Positions 36,791-50,587 of a stretch of DNA of 53,290 nt are shown one piece after another (the stretch's first letter is position 1; the number at the start of each line of letters is the position of its first letter). The notes beneath the pieces were generated by a model, which did not search any database, was not told where the DNA came from, and saw only the letters and a list, made by a program, of their open reading frames with translations. Source of the stretch: Thiocystis minor (lineage in GTDB: Bacteria > Pseudomonadota > Gammaproteobacteria > Chromatiales > Chromatiaceae); the NCBI RefSeq assembly GCF_016653465.1, contig NZ_NHSQ01000190.1, forward strand, positions 1 through 53,290. The letters run 5' to 3'. Both the position numbers and the translations under genes were made by a program.

Positions 36791-38920
36791 GTGGGCGATC
36801 ACGAAGACAGGCAGGACCATCGCGATCTCTTGCTGATCGTCGACGATGATACACCGACACGACAGTTACTTCGCGGCGTCCTTGTCCGCCAGGGATTTCG
36901 ACTGATCGAGGCGGCGAATGGCGCGGAGGCCGTCGAGCTGTTCGAGCGAGAACGCCCCGCGCTGGTGCTGCTCGATGTCATGATGCCGATCATGGATGGT
37001 TTCGAGGCTTGTTCGCGCATGCGCGGACTCGACCAGCGCGAGGGAACGCCGCTCATCATGCTCACTGGCGCCGACGATCTGAAGGCCATCGACAAAGCCT
37101 TCAGCGCCGGCGCGACCGACTTCATCACCAAACCGATCAACTGGACCCTGCTCACCCAGCGCGTCCGCTATGCCCTGCGGGCCGGACAGCTTGGCCGCGA
37201 GGTTCGCCAGAACCGACTCCGGCAGGAGGCGGCGAGACGGATCGCCAAACTGGTATTTTGGGAATGGCGTCTCACCGACGACTCACTTCGCTGGTCCGAC
37301 GATCTAGATGCGCTCATCGGTGTCGCCAGCCATGCGATGAGTCATGTGGAGGATTTTTATGCAGCCATCCACCCGGAAGACCGCGGGCGCGCCAAACGTC
37401 TGATGAATATCGTCCGTCAATCCAAAGGACAGATCGAGATGGAGCTGAGAATGAGCACGACCGGACAGGACCGGCTGGTGCGCATGGTCGGCGAACGGGG
37501 CGTCCAGGGCAGCGACAACGACTTGGTGCTCGGCGCTTTTCAGGATGTGACCGACCTGCGCCACACCGAGGCGCTGGTGGATTATCTGGCCTTGCACGAC
37601 GAACTGACCGATCTCGCCAATCGCCGGCTGTTCCTGCGCCGGATCGGCGAGACCCTGGAAGAATTGAAGGCGGGTCCGGACGCAACCCTGCTCGTGGGCT
37701 GGATCGATATTGCGCGCTTTCATCGTCACAACGAGGCTCTGGGCGAAGCGGGCGGGGATCTGCTGCTGACCCGGCTGGCGCAGCGTCTGCGCGAACTGGT
37801 CGCCAAGCAGGACGCGGTCGCCAGGGTCGGCGGCGACGAGTTCGCCCTGATGCTGCGCGCCCCGCGGATGGCCGAGGCGGTCGATCGTTTCGAATCCATT
37901 CTGCTGCATCTGCGGCGGCCGTTCCAGGTGGATCAAGGCGAAACGATTTTGACCTTTTCGTCGGGCATCGCCTGTTTTCCCGAGCATGGGATCGACGCCA
38001 ACCAGTTGCTGCTGCTGGCGCAGGACGCGCAGCGGCTGGCGCAGAGTCAGGCCAGGCCCATGCTCGTGGCATCCCCCAGCGCGCCCTCGCAGTCACGCTT
38101 CACCGAAGCCCTGGCGGTTGAGCGCGCCTTGCACACCGCGCTGGAAAAACAGGAATTCTTTCTGGTCTATCAGCCGCAGATGGATCTGCGGAGCGGGAAC
38201 ATTGTCGGGGTCGAATCGCTGTTGCGCTGGCGGCACCCGACCTGGGGCCTGGTGCCGCCGACCCGCTTTATCACCCTGCTGGAAAGTCTGGGATTGATTT
38301 CGGCGGTCGGACAGTGGGTGCTGGACGAAGCGTGCCGACAGTCCCGGCGCTGGGAGCAAACCGGGTTTGATCTGCGGGTCGGGATCAATCTTTCGCCGCG
38401 CCAGTTTCTCGAACCGGACCTCTTCGCCAGGATCCAGCGGGCCATCCAGACCAGCGGGGCCAGTCCCGCCCGGATCGAGCTGGAAATCACCGAAAGTCTC
38501 GCGATGCAGGATCCGGCCAATGCGATCGCGCTCCTGGGACGGCTGCGGGAAACCGGCATCAAAATCGCCATCGACGATTTCGGCATCGGTCATTCCTCCC
38601 TGGAATATCTGCTGCGCTTTCCGATCGACGCCATCAAGATCGATCGGGCCTTTGTTTCCAATATCACCCGTGTCCAGGCGGATCGGGTGATCGTGCGTGC
38701 CGTGACCGCGATTGGCCAGACCATGGGTCTGAGCGTCATCGCGGAGGGGGTCGAAACCCTGCGCCAATGCGACTTTGTCGATGCGCTGGGAGTCAGCGAA
38801 ATCCAGGGCTATCTGATCGGAAAGCCGATGGAGCCGGAACGCATCGAGTCGCTCCTGGAAACCTTCGTTCGCCCTGGATCCGCAACGCACGAACACGCTG
38901 ATCGTTCAACCGTCCCATGA
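36791..38920 (+). CDS. Response regulator with PAS-like, GGDEF and EAL domains
   Basis: A 709-residue regulator. The REC domain (10-130) has the phospho-Asp62 in [17 protein letters not shown]-like domain is at about 160-255. The GGDEF domain has intact GGDEF at 347-351 and lacks the RxxD inhibitory site (AKQD instead). The EAL domain (from about 440) reads ESL at the first position, keeps DDFGIGHSS and KIDR, and so is probably catalytic. It may both make and degrade c-di-GMP. The start is GTG 36791, preceded by GGCGGAGA. The stop overlaps the start of the hybrid kinase gene (ATGA). Confidence 0.92.
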   Translation: MGDHEDRQDHRDLLLIVDDDTPTRQLLRGVLVRQGFRLIEAANGAEAVELFERERPALVLLDVMMPIMDGFEACSRMRGLDQREGTPLIMLTGADDLKAIDKAFSAGATDFITKPINWTLLTQRVRYALRAGQLGREVRQNRLRQEAARRIAKLVFWEWRLTDDSLRWSDDLDALIGVASHAMSHVEDFYAAIHPEDRGRAKRLMNIVRQSKGQIEMELRMSTTGQDRLVRMVGERGVQGSDNDLVLGAFQDVTDLRHTEALVDYLALHDELTDLANRRLFLRRIGETLEELKAGPDATLLVGWIDIARFHRHNEALGEAGGDLLLTRLAQRLRELVAKQDAVARVGGDEFALMLRAPRMAEAVDRFESILLHLRRPFQVDQGETILTFSSGIACFPEHGIDANQLLLLAQDAQRLAQSQARPMLVASPSAPSQSRFTEALAVERALHTALEKQEFFLVYQPQMDLRSGNIVGVESLLRWRHPTWGLVPPTRFITLLESLGLISAVGQWVLDEACRQSRRWEQTGFDLRVGINLSPRQFLEPDLFARIQRAIQTSGASPARIELEITESLAMQDPANAIALLGRLRETGIKIAIDDFGIGHSSLEYLLRFPIDAIKIDRAFVSNITRVQADRVIVRAVTAIGQTMGLSVIAEGVETLRQCDFVDALGVSEIQGYLIGKPMEPERIESLLETFVRPGSATHEHADRSTVP

Positions 38921-40614
38921 GCCTGTCCGCCGAAACCGCGCTGCTCTACGAACTCGCGCTCGCCATCGGCGACAGCACGGAACTGGAGCCGATGCTGCGC
39001 CGGTTTCTGGTGGACATGCTGCGACTCCTCGACGGCAGCGGCGGCGCCATCCTGCAACTGCAAGGTCAGGAAGGTGTCGAATCGGATCCAATCGTCTGCA
39101 TGCTCCCCCGCAACCTGGCCCGACATCCCTGTTACAGCGCCTTCTGGAAACACTGGTCGCCGACGACCCTCTATGAAGCGCTTGCCCAGCAGCCAGACGA
39201 ATTGCCCCTGATCTCCCTTCAGGACGGCTGCGCCGTGCATGCCTTCCGCCTGACCGATTTCGGCCTTCTGATCTTTCTCCGCCGCTGCGACGTCGGGGTC
39301 TTGCCGAGCCACGTCCAACTTGCCTTTGCCCCTCTGGCGCGCAAACTGGCCAATGCCTCCCGGGCCTGTCTGTTCGAGGGGAAAATGCGACGGGCCGAAG
39401 CGGAGATGCGCCGGGCGCTGGACCTCGCAGAGGCCGCGAACGCAGCGAAAAGTCAGTTCATCGCCAACATGAGCCATGAAATCCGCACCCCGATGAACGG
39501 GATCCTGGGCATGACCGAACTGGCCCTGGACACCGAGCTGACCCCGACCCAGCGCGAGTATCTCAACATCGTCAAGTCATCGGCCGAAACGCTGCTGACC
39601 ATCCTGAACGACATCCTCGATTTCGCCAGGCTCGATGCCGGCAAGATGCACATCGAAGCGATCCCCTTCGATCTGTCGGACTTGGTCGCCGAGACGCTCA
39701 AGGCGATTGGCATACGTGCCCGGAACAAGGGTCTGGAACTGGTCTGCGATCTGCCCGCCGACCTGCCCCGGCAAAGCCTGGGCGATCCGGGACGACTCCG
39801 TCAGGTGCTGATGAACCTCTGCGACAATGCCATCAAATTTACCCCGACGGGCGAAATCGAGGTCAAGGTACGATCCAGCCCCAATCGGGATCCGCAGCTG
39901 GACGATATCCAGATCACCGTTCGCGATACCGGCATCGGGATTCCCGCCGCAAAACTCGCGGAGATTTTCGAGGCATTCAGTCAGGCCGATGCCACCATCA
40001 CCCGCCAGTTCGGGGGCACTGGGCTGGGTCTGAGCATCAGCGCCCGTCTGCTCGAACTCATGGGCGGACAGATCCGGGTTGAAAGCCGCGAAGGTCAGGG
40101 CAGCGCCTTTGATCTGATCCTGCCGCTCGCCCGCGTCGAACCCTCCGCGCCCTCCCCGCCGCCGTCGCGGCACAAGCGCGCGCTCGTCGTCGACGACCAT
40201 CCGACGCAAACCCCGCCACCGCAAGACGAACGACAGGGCGCGCGGATCCTTCTGGTCGAAGATAACCCGGTCAATCAACAGCTCGCCCGTAAACTGCTCG
40301 AACGATGGGGTCACGAGGTCACCCTTGCCGAGAATGGCAAAATCGCCGTCGAGCTGTTCGATCCATCCGCCTTCGACCTCGTGCTCATGGACATGCAAAT
40401 GCCGGTCATGGACGGCATCGAGGCGACGCGTCGGATCCGCGACAAGGAGCAAGGGTCCGCGCGCACTCCCATCGTTGCCATGACCGCCAACGTCATGGCC
40501 AGCGACCGGGCGCGCTGTCTGGAGGCAGGCATGGACGAACATCTCCCCAAACCGCTCCGACCCAAGCATCTCGAAGAGATGATCAGGCGGTTTACGGGGC
40601 AAGCGGCAAGATAA
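38917..40614 (+). CDS. Hybrid sensor kinase with a vestigial receiver
   Basis: A 565-residue soluble kinase. Residues 1-150 are GAF-like. HisKA carries His187 in [11 protein letters not shown]; the HATPase follows (about 295-405, with [19 protein letters not shown] and [10 protein letters not shown]). The C-terminal REC (443-560) has Asp492 in [13 protein letters not shown]. Between HATPase and REC there is [10 protein letters not shown] (about 419-429), the first strand of another receiver with the rest deleted. It overlaps the regulator gene upstream, so both are one unit, and the free Hpt gene is next to them. Confidence 0.93.
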   Translation: MSLSAETALLYELALAIGDSTELEPMLRRFLVDMLRLLDGSGGAILQLQGQEGVESDPIVCMLPRNLARHPCYSAFWKHWSPTTLYEALAQQPDELPLISLQDGCAVHAFRLTDFGLLIFLRRCDVGVLPSHVQLAFAPLARKLANASRACLFEGKMRRAEAEMRRALDLAEAANAAKSQFIANMSHEIRTPMNGILGMTELALDTELTPTQREYLNIVKSSAETLLTILNDILDFARLDAGKMHIEAIPFDLSDLVAETLKAIGIRARNKGLELVCDLPADLPRQSLGDPGRLRQVLMNLCDNAIKFTPTGEIEVKVRSSPNRDPQLDDIQITVRDTGIGIPAAKLAEIFEAFSQADATITRQFGGTGLGLSISARLLELMGGQIRVESREGQGSAFDLILPLARVEPSAPSPPPSRHKRALVVDDHPTQTPPPQDERQGARILLVEDNPVNQQLARKLLERWGHEVTLAENGKIAVELFDPSAFDLVLMDMQMPVMDGIEATRRIRDKEQGSARTPIVAMTANVMASDRARCLEAGMDEHLPKPLRPKHLEEMIRRFTGQAAR

Positions 40615-41081
<467 letters not shown>

Positions 41082-42245
41082 CTATTCCGCTGCCCGATAG
41101 CTTTCCACCTGGCTTTCCGTCAGACCGACGCGAGCCAGTAAGCGCGGCAACTCCTGATGAGGATCGCCCATCAACAGCAAGCCGGCGATGCGCATCACGA
41201 TGGAGTCGATCCTGACCGTTCCCGTCGGCAGCAGATAGGCGGAGCCGATGCGTCCGCGAATGGTGTTGGGGATGTTCCACTGGGTCTTGATCCGGTTCCC
41301 GGCCTGGCTTGAATGCGCCTTCAGGAGCGACGCGCAGATGCCGTCATCGATCGCATTCCCCAGGTCGATCCATGACTGCATGAGTTGCAGCAGGGAGAGC
41401 TCGCCGACCCGGAAGAGCATGCAAGCAGACCGACAGGCAGGGAGATCGAACGTCGCGTTCGCGCCCAGCTTCGTGACGATTTCGGCGAGTGACAGACAAT
41501 CGCGGTGGAATTGCACCCGCCGGGTCTTGAGAAAATCCGCTTTCAGCTCGCTTCCCGGATGCAGCGACATCTCCACGGTGAGATTGATGAAACCCGCCAA
41601 GCCAACCTGATGGATGGCCCCTTCGAAGGTTTCGACCGAATCCAGACCTTGAATGTACTGTCCGCTATTGACCAGACTCAAGACGCGAAAGACCAGCGCG
41701 GGATGAAACTGACATTGGCGTAATAATTTGGCCCTGGCTCCCGCGTCCAGCTCGCGAATTCCCTCGATCGCGCCAGCCAGCTCAGGGTCGATCGGCAGCC
41801 CGAGGATACCCTGCGTCATTTGATACCCGATGAACTCCTCGATGGAGTCAACGGGCGCCTGCAACTGCGAATCCGCGCTCGGCAGCGCCATGATCTCGGA
41901 CAGACGCGCCATCACCTGCTTCGCGGCGAACGGCTTGACGATAAAGGCGTCGACCTGATGGGTGCGGGCCGCGAGAATCACCTCACGTTCGGCGTTGCCT
42001 GAAATCATCACGCAAACTGTTTTTGTTTCGGATCGTCGAATCTGTTTCAACACCTCGATGCCGCTCATTCCCGGCAGCCCCCAATCGAGCAGAACCAGAT
42101 CCGCGCCAGCGCTTTTCCAGTGCTCCAGCGCGGACAGTGCATCGGACGCCAGCACCACGGACGCCCGCGGCCACAGCCGCTTGACCAGTTGCACCAACAA
42201 TGCGCCCGTTGACGCATCGTCCTCGACGACCATCACGCGAATCAC
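41082..42245 (-). CDS. REC-HDOD response regulator
   Basis: A 387-residue protein. The REC domain (1-118) has phospho-Asp near 55 in LVLLDWGLPGMSG and the switch Lys in VKPFAA. An HDOD domain covers about 145-340 (CQFHPALVFRVLSLVNSG). HDOD regulators act in c-di-GMP and chemotaxis networks without known catalysis. The start is GTG 42245, which overlaps the stop of a 34-residue ORF (GTGA); GGAGG lies 9 bases upstream. Confidence 0.87.
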   Translation of the reverse strand: MIRVMVVEDDASTGALLVQLVKRLWPRASVVLASDALSALEHWKSAGADLVLLDWGLPGMSGIEVLKQIRRSETKTVCVMISGNAEREVILAARTHQVDAFIVKPFAAKQVMARLSEIMALPSADSQLQAPVDSIEEFIGYQMTQGILGLPIDPELAGAIEGIRELDAGARAKLLRQCQFHPALVFRVLSLVNSGQYIQGLDSVETFEGAIHQVGLAGFINLTVEMSLHPGSELKADFLKTRRVQFHRDCLSLAEIVTKLGANATFDLPACRSACMLFRVGELSLLQLMQSWIDLGNAIDDGICASLLKAHSSQAGNRIKTQWNIPNTIRGRIGSAYLLPTGTVRIDSIVMRIAGLLLMGDPHQELPRLLARVGLTESQVESYRAAE

Positions 42246-42346
42246 GAATCGCCTCCAGGGTTGAATAGTTTCAGCATCGGGTAATGGTCATCATCCCAGA
42301 CTTCACGGATTTTGACCAAACCCGCGAAGAGGTTTAATTTGCTCAT
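42242..42346 (-). CDS. Possible 34-residue ORF coupled to the REC-HDOD gene
   Basis: ATG 42346 opens a 34-codon frame (MSKLNLFAGLVKIREVWDDD ...) whose TGA overlaps the GTG start of the downstream regulator. The end of the frame contains the GGAGG that serves that start. This spacing is typical for translational coupling. No known family; it could be a real small protein or just a leader. Confidence 0.4.
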   Translation of the reverse strand: MSKLNLFAGLVKIREVWDDDHYPMLKLFNPGGDS

Positions 42347-42447
42347 CGTCCTGGTTCCCGCCGCGCACCGATGGAAATCAGCCCATTCCCCGCCAGCCAT
42401 TGTTCCAGGCTTGCCCGGATTTCCGATGCCACTCATTGAGGATGAAC

Positions 42448-43335
42448 ATGATCAGTGTGAACCGCTCGTTTTTAGCCGGATTGTTATTGGTTGCCATGGC
42501 GTTCCCAACCTGGGCGGCCGATCTGAAGGACATCCAGGAACGTGGCGAGTTACGCCATCTCGGTATCCGTTACGCCAATTTCGTCACCGGCGCGGGGGAT
42601 GGCTTCGACGTGGAATTGATCCAGGGCTTTGCCCGTGAGATCGGCGTCGACTATACCCTCGTCTATTCGGATTTTTACAATGTGATCCGCGACCTTCTCG
42701 GCAAGGACGTGGTCCGCAAGGGCGACGAGGTCACGCTGGAAGGCGACTACCCCGTGAAAGGCGACATGATCGCCACGGGGTTCACCGTCCTGCCCTGGCG
42801 CGAGGCGGTCTTGCTGTACTCCCAGCCCACCTTTCCCTCCCAGGTGCTGCTGGTCGCCCGTTCCAACTCCAGTTTTACCCCGATCAAGGGCAGCAACGAC
42901 CTCGCCGCGGACATTGGCGAGACCAAGTCGCTCATCGGTAAAAACAGTCTGCTGGTCATGGAGCGCACCTGCCTGGATCCCGGAAACTATGGACTGAAAG
43001 GATCGGGGATCGATCTCAAGTCCTATACCAAGAGCACCAATCTGAACGAAATGGTCCCCGCCCTACTCAACGAGGAAGCGGAACTGACCCTGCTCGACGT
43101 GCCCGACGCCATCCTCGACCTGCGCAAATGGGCCGGTCGGATCAAGGTCATCGGCCCGATTTCCGAACATCAGAAGTTGGCCGCCGCCTTCCCCAAGGAC
43201 GCGCCCGAACTGCGGGCCGCGTTCGACGCGTACCTGGTCAAGATCAAGGCCGATGGCCTCTACGATCAACTGGTCGATAAATATTACCCCGGCATTCGCC
43301 GCTATTTCCCTGACTTTTTTGCCAGCCAGGATTGA
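42448..43335 (+). CDS. Periplasmic solute-binding protein (SBP_bac_3 type)
   Basis: A 295-residue exported protein with a signal peptide (about 1-25, ending TWAAD). The mature part is a type 3 periplasmic binding fold like MltF or amino-acid binding proteins ([20 protein letters not shown], then RTCLDPGNY and [13 protein letters not shown]), with no lytic transglycosylase domain. I chose ATG 42448 because GAGG lies 6 bases upstream; ATG 42442 sits inside that site. A hybrid kinase starts 36 bases downstream, so it is likely that the pair senses a ligand together, with no transporter genes nearby. Confidence 0.85.
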   Translation: MISVNRSFLAGLLLVAMAFPTWAADLKDIQERGELRHLGIRYANFVTGAGDGFDVELIQGFAREIGVDYTLVYSDFYNVIRDLLGKDVVRKGDEVTLEGDYPVKGDMIATGFTVLPWREAVLLYSQPTFPSQVLLVARSNSSFTPIKGSNDLAADIGETKSLIGKNSLLVMERTCLDPGNYGLKGSGIDLKSYTKSTNLNEMVPALLNEEAELTLLDVPDAILDLRKWAGRIKVIGPISEHQKLAAAFPKDAPELRAAFDAYLVKIKADGLYDQLVDKYYPGIRRYFPDFFASQD

Positions 43336-43370
43336 GGCCAGATCCTGTTCATCCGCGGACGGATCGGGCA

Positions 43371-46091
<2,721 letters not shown>

Positions 46092-46125
46092 GGACGCCAA
46101 ATGCTTGCAGGTGAGTCAAATTTAC

Positions 46126-46195
<70 letters not shown>

Positions 46196-46212
46196 ATTGA
46201 AGCAAAGCCTCG

Positions 46213-47886
46213 CTAAATCCTGAACTGCCCCACCCGCTCCTGCAACTGCGCCGCCAGACCGGCCAGTTGCACGCTGGCAGTGGCGATCTGCGACGAACCG
46301 GCCGAGGTTTGGTCCACCGTCCCCGAGATCGTGTGGATGTTGCGGTTGATTTCTTCCGCCACCGCGGTCTGCTCTTCGGCAGCGCTGGCAATCTGCCGGT
46401 TCATGTCATTGATGCTGGTAATCGAGGTGCTGATGGTATGCAGCGACTCGCCTGCCTTGCGCGCCTGAGCGACACTTTCGCGCGCCTTGGACTGCCCCTT
46501 CTCCATCACCTGCACCGCCCCGGACGAACCGCTCTGAACCCGCTCGATCTTTTCCTGGATATCCAGAATCGAGGACTGGGTGCGGCTGGCCAGGGTGCGC
46601 ACCTCGGCGGCCACCACCGCGAATCCACGCCCCTGCTCGCCGGCACGCGCCGCCTCGATCGCGGCATTGAGCGCCAGCAGATTGGTCTGCTCGGCCACGC
46701 CCCGGATCACATCCAGCACCGCACCGATCTCCTTGCTATCCTCGGATAGCCGCGCAATCACCTCGCTGGCGGATTCCACCTCGCGGGCCAGTGACTCGAT
46801 GGCGGCGATCGTCTGCATCACCACCTCGCTCCCCGCGTCGGTCTCTGAGTCGGTGTCCTGCGCGGCACGGGCCGCCGCCGCGGCATGGCGCGCCACCTCC
46901 TCCACCGTCGCCGTCATCTCGTTCATGGCGGTGGCGACCTGATCGGTTTCGGATTGTTCCAGCTTCACCTGTTCGCGCATCTCCTCGCTGGTTGCGGAGA
47001 GTTGCTCGGCCGCCGCCGCCACCTGCGCGCTGGCCGTCGCCACCTCGCGCAGCACGCGCTGCATATTCGCCACCATGCGCGCAAAGGCGGCCAGCAGACT
47101 GGTCGTGTCATCCTTGCGCAGGTCGATCCGCGCGGTCAGATCGCCTTCCGCGACCCGGTTGACCACCTCGACCGCATAGGCGGGTTCCCCGCCAAGCTGA
47201 AGCAGCGTGTCGCGCGTCAGATACAGCCCCAATAACACCGCCAGCAGCAGCCCCAGGCCCATCCCGACGGCGGTGAACGTCACCATTTGACCCGCTTCCG
47301 TCAGGGCTTTCCCGACCGCGGCATTGGTCGCCTGATTGTTGAAGGCCACCATCGTATCGATCAGAACGCCCACGCGATCCGAGATCAATACCATGTCCGT
47401 CACCAAGCCAACGAATTGCGTGTGCAAGGGGGCATAGTCTTCAGGGCTGGCAGCCTGAATCAAGCCCGTCAGGAGTTGATCCAGCCGCGCGTAGCTCGCC
47501 CGCCAGGCGGCATATTCGGTCCTGAAGACGTCGTAGACGGCCTTCTCGTCCGCGGATTTCGGCAGTTTTTCATACTCCGCCAGCGCCTCCTCGACCGTCT
47601 TCCAGGACGCCAGGCGCTGACGCGAAACCAGTTCCAGCACCTTGCGCGTCTCCGGCGACCAGACCGTCTGTCCCTGCACCTCAAGCGTTTGCGCCCGCAC
47701 CTGCAGGCGTTCGATATTCATGCGATCCAACTGGATGATGGACGGCAGCCGAACCTGGCCGATCGCCTCGATATGAGCCCGCATGTCCAACTCGCCCTTG
47801 ATTCCGAGCAACCCGACGATCAGCACGATCATCGCGATCGACAGAAAGCCGACCTGCAACTTGACACTCAGACGAACCTTTCTCAT
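46213..47886 (-). CDS. Methyl-accepting chemotaxis protein
   Basis: A 557-residue receptor. Transmembrane helices at about 12-32 and 190-215 frame a four-helix-bundle-like sensor. HAMP follows (about 215-270). The signalling hairpin contains [20 protein letters not shown] and [18 protein letters not shown], the strongly conserved tip. No CheB/CheR pentapeptide is seen at the C-terminus (ends VGQFRI). The ligand is unknown. It is monocistronic. Confidence 0.95.
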   Translation of the reverse strand: MRKVRLSVKLQVGFLSIAMIVLIVGLLGIKGELDMRAHIEAIGQVRLPSIIQLDRMNIERLQVRAQTLEVQGQTVWSPETRKVLELVSRQRLASWKTVEEALAEYEKLPKSADEKAVYDVFRTEYAAWRASYARLDQLLTGLIQAASPEDYAPLHTQFVGLVTDMVLISDRVGVLIDTMVAFNNQATNAAVGKALTEAGQMVTFTAVGMGLGLLLAVLLGLYLTRDTLLQLGGEPAYAVEVVNRVAEGDLTARIDLRKDDTTSLLAAFARMVANMQRVLREVATASAQVAAAAEQLSATSEEMREQVKLEQSETDQVATAMNEMTATVEEVARHAAAAARAAQDTDSETDAGSEVVMQTIAAIESLAREVESASEVIARLSEDSKEIGAVLDVIRGVAEQTNLLALNAAIEAARAGEQGRGFAVVAAEVRTLASRTQSSILDIQEKIERVQSGSSGAVQVMEKGQSKARESVAQARKAGESLHTISTSITSINDMNRQIASAAEEQTAVAEEINRNIHTISGTVDQTSAGSSQIATASVQLAGLAAQLQERVGQFRI

Positions 47887-48186
47887 AACTACTGTTCCCG
47901 ATCGATAAAGACTGAATCCAATGAATCCTGTGCGCCGATGGTTGAGCTTTTCAGACAGACCGAGTCAGAACAAACATCAAACATCAGTAAAGCTCATGTA
48001 TCCCTTCGTCGATGGGGAAAGATGCGCAAACGTCGCAAGAGGTATTGTCAACTTCGCGTCAAGATCATCGGCTGCCATGAAAAAGCGTCAGACAGACGCA
48101 CTTTCACTCCACTCACAGGCAGGCTCTAAGCCATCGAGCGTAACGGCAGTCTACTGCAATTTAACTGGTCGCGAGCGCCCTCGATT
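47887..48186. other. Intergenic region upstream of the chemotaxis gene
   Basis: No gene recognised. It contains the promoter region of the minus-strand chemotaxis gene; TTGACA-like boxes near 48045-48060 on the minus strand are weak. Confidence 0.5.
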
Positions 48187-49191
48187 CTAGGACACGCAAA
48201 CGGAATCGACCCGTTTGCAATCGGGGCTTCCCGAACCCGCCAGCACCCGATTGCAGCCAGCGCGCTTCGCGGCATAGAGCGCGCTATCCGCCTGATGATA
48301 CAACTGCTCCAGATCCATCCCATGGCGATACGTCGCGACCCCAATGCTGACACTGGCATTGACCTGCTCCCCGGTCGCGGTCGCGATCGCAATTTGCGCC
48401 ACCGCGCGCCGAATTCGCTCCGCGCATTCCATCGCGTCGGAAAGATCGGTCCTGGGCAGCAGCACCACGAATTCATCGCCGCCGATCCGCACGCAGAGAT
48501 CCGAAGCGCGCGTGACCTCTCGCAGGGTATTGGCCAGCGCGCACAGCAAACGGTCGCCCACCGGATGGCCATGGTTGTCGTTGACGGTCTTGAAGCGGTC
48601 GAGATCCATCACCAGCATCGACAGCGGATGCTTCTGACGGATGTTATCCGCCAGCCACTGCGCACCCTGCAAGGTCAAGGCACGACGATTGCCGAGACCG
48701 GTCAGCGGATCGCGCTCCAACTGCTGACTCATGTCATAAAAGCGCAGGGCGTTATGCAGCGATTGAGCCGCCAGCCCCAGCAGCCCCTCGATACGAACCT
48801 GATCGGTCTCGGAGAAACGGCGGCCGCGCATCAGTTTCAGCGTCCCCATCTCCTGCCCGTTCAGGGTCAAGGCATATTCCAGCCGATGACGATCAGGCTT
48901 CCCGCCCGACAATTCGAGATCGGATTCCGCATACCGGTACTCCCACCCGCTCTGGGCGACCAGATCGTAGAGGAAGCCGCTGAACGTATTCAGAACCTGG
49001 TCCAATTCCAGCGAAGCCGAGATCGCCTGCAAAAATTGGATCGGATCGATGGCCTCCGACGGCTGACGCACCGGCGGCTCGACCGAGGACACGAGGGTCA
49101 GACGCGGCGTTTCGGCTTGGCTGTTCAGGTTCACGGAAGTTCCCCAAAGTGTTGATCCTGACCTTGGTTCAGCTAAACTCGTGCCAGACAT
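48187..49191 (-). CDS. Diguanylate cyclase with GAF-like domain
   Basis: A 334-residue soluble enzyme that makes c-di-GMP from two GTP. The N-terminal half (about 45-160) resembles a GAF domain. The GGDEF domain has an intact RIGGDEFVVLLP motif and the inhibitory site RASD five residues before it, so product feedback is likely. There is no transmembrane helix. The start ATG 49191 has no strong ribosome site (GGAA is 11 bases away). Confidence 0.92.
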   Translation of the reverse strand: MSGTSLAEPRSGSTLWGTSVNLNSQAETPRLTLVSSVEPPVRQPSEAIDPIQFLQAISASLELDQVLNTFSGFLYDLVAQSGWEYRYAESDLELSGGKPDRHRLEYALTLNGQEMGTLKLMRGRRFSETDQVRIEGLLGLAAQSLHNALRFYDMSQQLERDPLTGLGNRRALTLQGAQWLADNIRQKHPLSMLVMDLDRFKTVNDNHGHPVGDRLLCALANTLREVTRASDLCVRIGGDEFVVLLPRTDLSDAMECAERIRRAVAQIAIATATGEQVNASVSIGVATYRHGMDLEQLYHQADSALYAAKRAGCNRVLAGSGSPDCKRVDSVCVS

Positions 49192-49385
49192 AAAACAACC
49201 AATTCCATTAAGGAGTTAGCGATTCCACGAACCAAAAACGACGGAATCCTGACGGTTCGTGACAGAAGGGCGCATTAGCCGAAGCGGCGCCAACCCGTAA
49301 CTGCCGATATTCTGTCGGTTCTGGCTTGCACCCGCGCGAGGGCCAGCGGACAATCGAACCTCATTCGGGAGCGGAGCACGTCGCC

Positions 49386-50585
49386 ATGCAGACATCCCTT
49401 GGCTTGGCCAACCTGATGCGCCGCCATTTGGCGGCCGAGGACTTGACGCCACTCGGTCAATCCCTGCTCGCACGGGCGACGCAAGACCCGAACGACGCAG
49501 CGTCCCTCTTCGATGCCGCTATTCTTTTGCAGTTTCGCGGCAATTCGGCCCTCGCGCTGCAACTGCAACGTGAGGCCCTCAAGCTGTGCCGACACTACGT
49601 CATCCCCGCCGCCTTGCCCGCCCGGCTGCGCCTGCTGGCGCTCATGGCGCCCGGCGAACTCATGGCGAATGTTCCCATCGAATGTCTGCTGGAAGATTCC
49701 GATATCGAGCTGAATCTCTATTACGCCATCCCCGGCGAGACCGCTCCGGCGGACATCCCCGAGCATGACCTGCTATTCGTCGCGATCGGCGAATCGGAAG
49801 CGAATCATCGCCTCCTGGCCGACTGGCTGTCCCATCTGGCCGCTTGGCCAAGACCCATCCTGAACAACCCGCGACACATCGCCCGCGTCGCCCGCGATAC
49901 CGCCGCGCGGCGCTTGCAGGGATTGCCGGGGATCGTCATACCACCCACCTGGCGCATCGCCCGGGAGACGCTGCGACAACTGGCCGACGGCCGCGCATCG
50001 GACACCAGCCCGCCCGAACTCGGCTTCCCCTTCATTCTCCGCCCGCTCGACTCGCACGCCGGTCACGACTTGAGCAAAACCGACACCCAGGCGCAGCTCG
50101 CCGAGCAACTCCAGGCACTGCCCGACGACGAATTCTTCGTGGCCCCCTTTATCGACTACCGAAGTCCCGATGGGCTCTTTCGCAAATACCGCGTGATCCT
50201 CATCGCCGGACAGCCCTACGCCTGTCACATGGGCATTTCCAGCCACTGGATGATTCATTATCTCAACGCCGGCATGGCCGACAGCCCCCAGAAACGCGCC
50301 GAGGAAGCCGCCTTCATGGCCGATTTCGAGCACGCCTTCGCCGTCCGCCACGGACCCGCGCTGGCCGCCATCGATCACGCCATCGGACTCGATTATCTCG
50401 GCATCGACTGCGCCGAGCTACCGGACGGACGCCTGCTGATCTTTGAGGTCGATCATGCCATGGTCGTTCACGCCATGGATCCGGTCGATCTCTTTCCCTA
50501 TAAACAGGCCGCCATGCAAACAATTTTTACCGCCTTTCGCACCATGCTGCTCCAGGCCGCCGCGCCTGGATCCTCCGGCACCTGA
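49386..50585 (+). CDS. ATP-grasp ligase-like protein with helical N-terminus
   Basis: A 399-residue protein. Residues 1-80 are TPR-like helices (DAAILLQFRGNSALALQLQR). The ATP-grasp fold occupies about 175-395: FPFILRPLDSHAGHDLSKTD in the nucleotide-binding part and ELPDGRLLIFEVDHAMVVHA in the metal-binding strand, where Asp-His replaces the common Asn. It resembles RimK/glutathione-synthetase-like ligases of unknown substrate. The stop is 2 bases before serC, so the two are cotranscribed. I chose ATG 49386 with GGGAGCGGAG upstream. Confidence 0.75.
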   Translation: MQTSLGLANLMRRHLAAEDLTPLGQSLLARATQDPNDAASLFDAAILLQFRGNSALALQLQREALKLCRHYVIPAALPARLRLLALMAPGELMANVPIECLLEDSDIELNLYYAIPGETAPADIPEHDLLFVAIGESEANHRLLADWLSHLAAWPRPILNNPRHIARVARDTAARRLQGLPGIVIPPTWRIARETLRQLADGRASDTSPPELGFPFILRPLDSHAGHDLSKTDTQAQLAEQLQALPDDEFFVAPFIDYRSPDGLFRKYRVILIAGQPYACHMGISSHWMIHYLNAGMADSPQKRAEEAAFMADFEHAFAVRHGPALAAIDHAIGLDYLGIDCAELPDGRLLIFEVDHAMVVHAMDPVDLFPYKQAAMQTIFTAFRTMLLQAAAPGSSGT

Positions 50586-50587
50586 CG

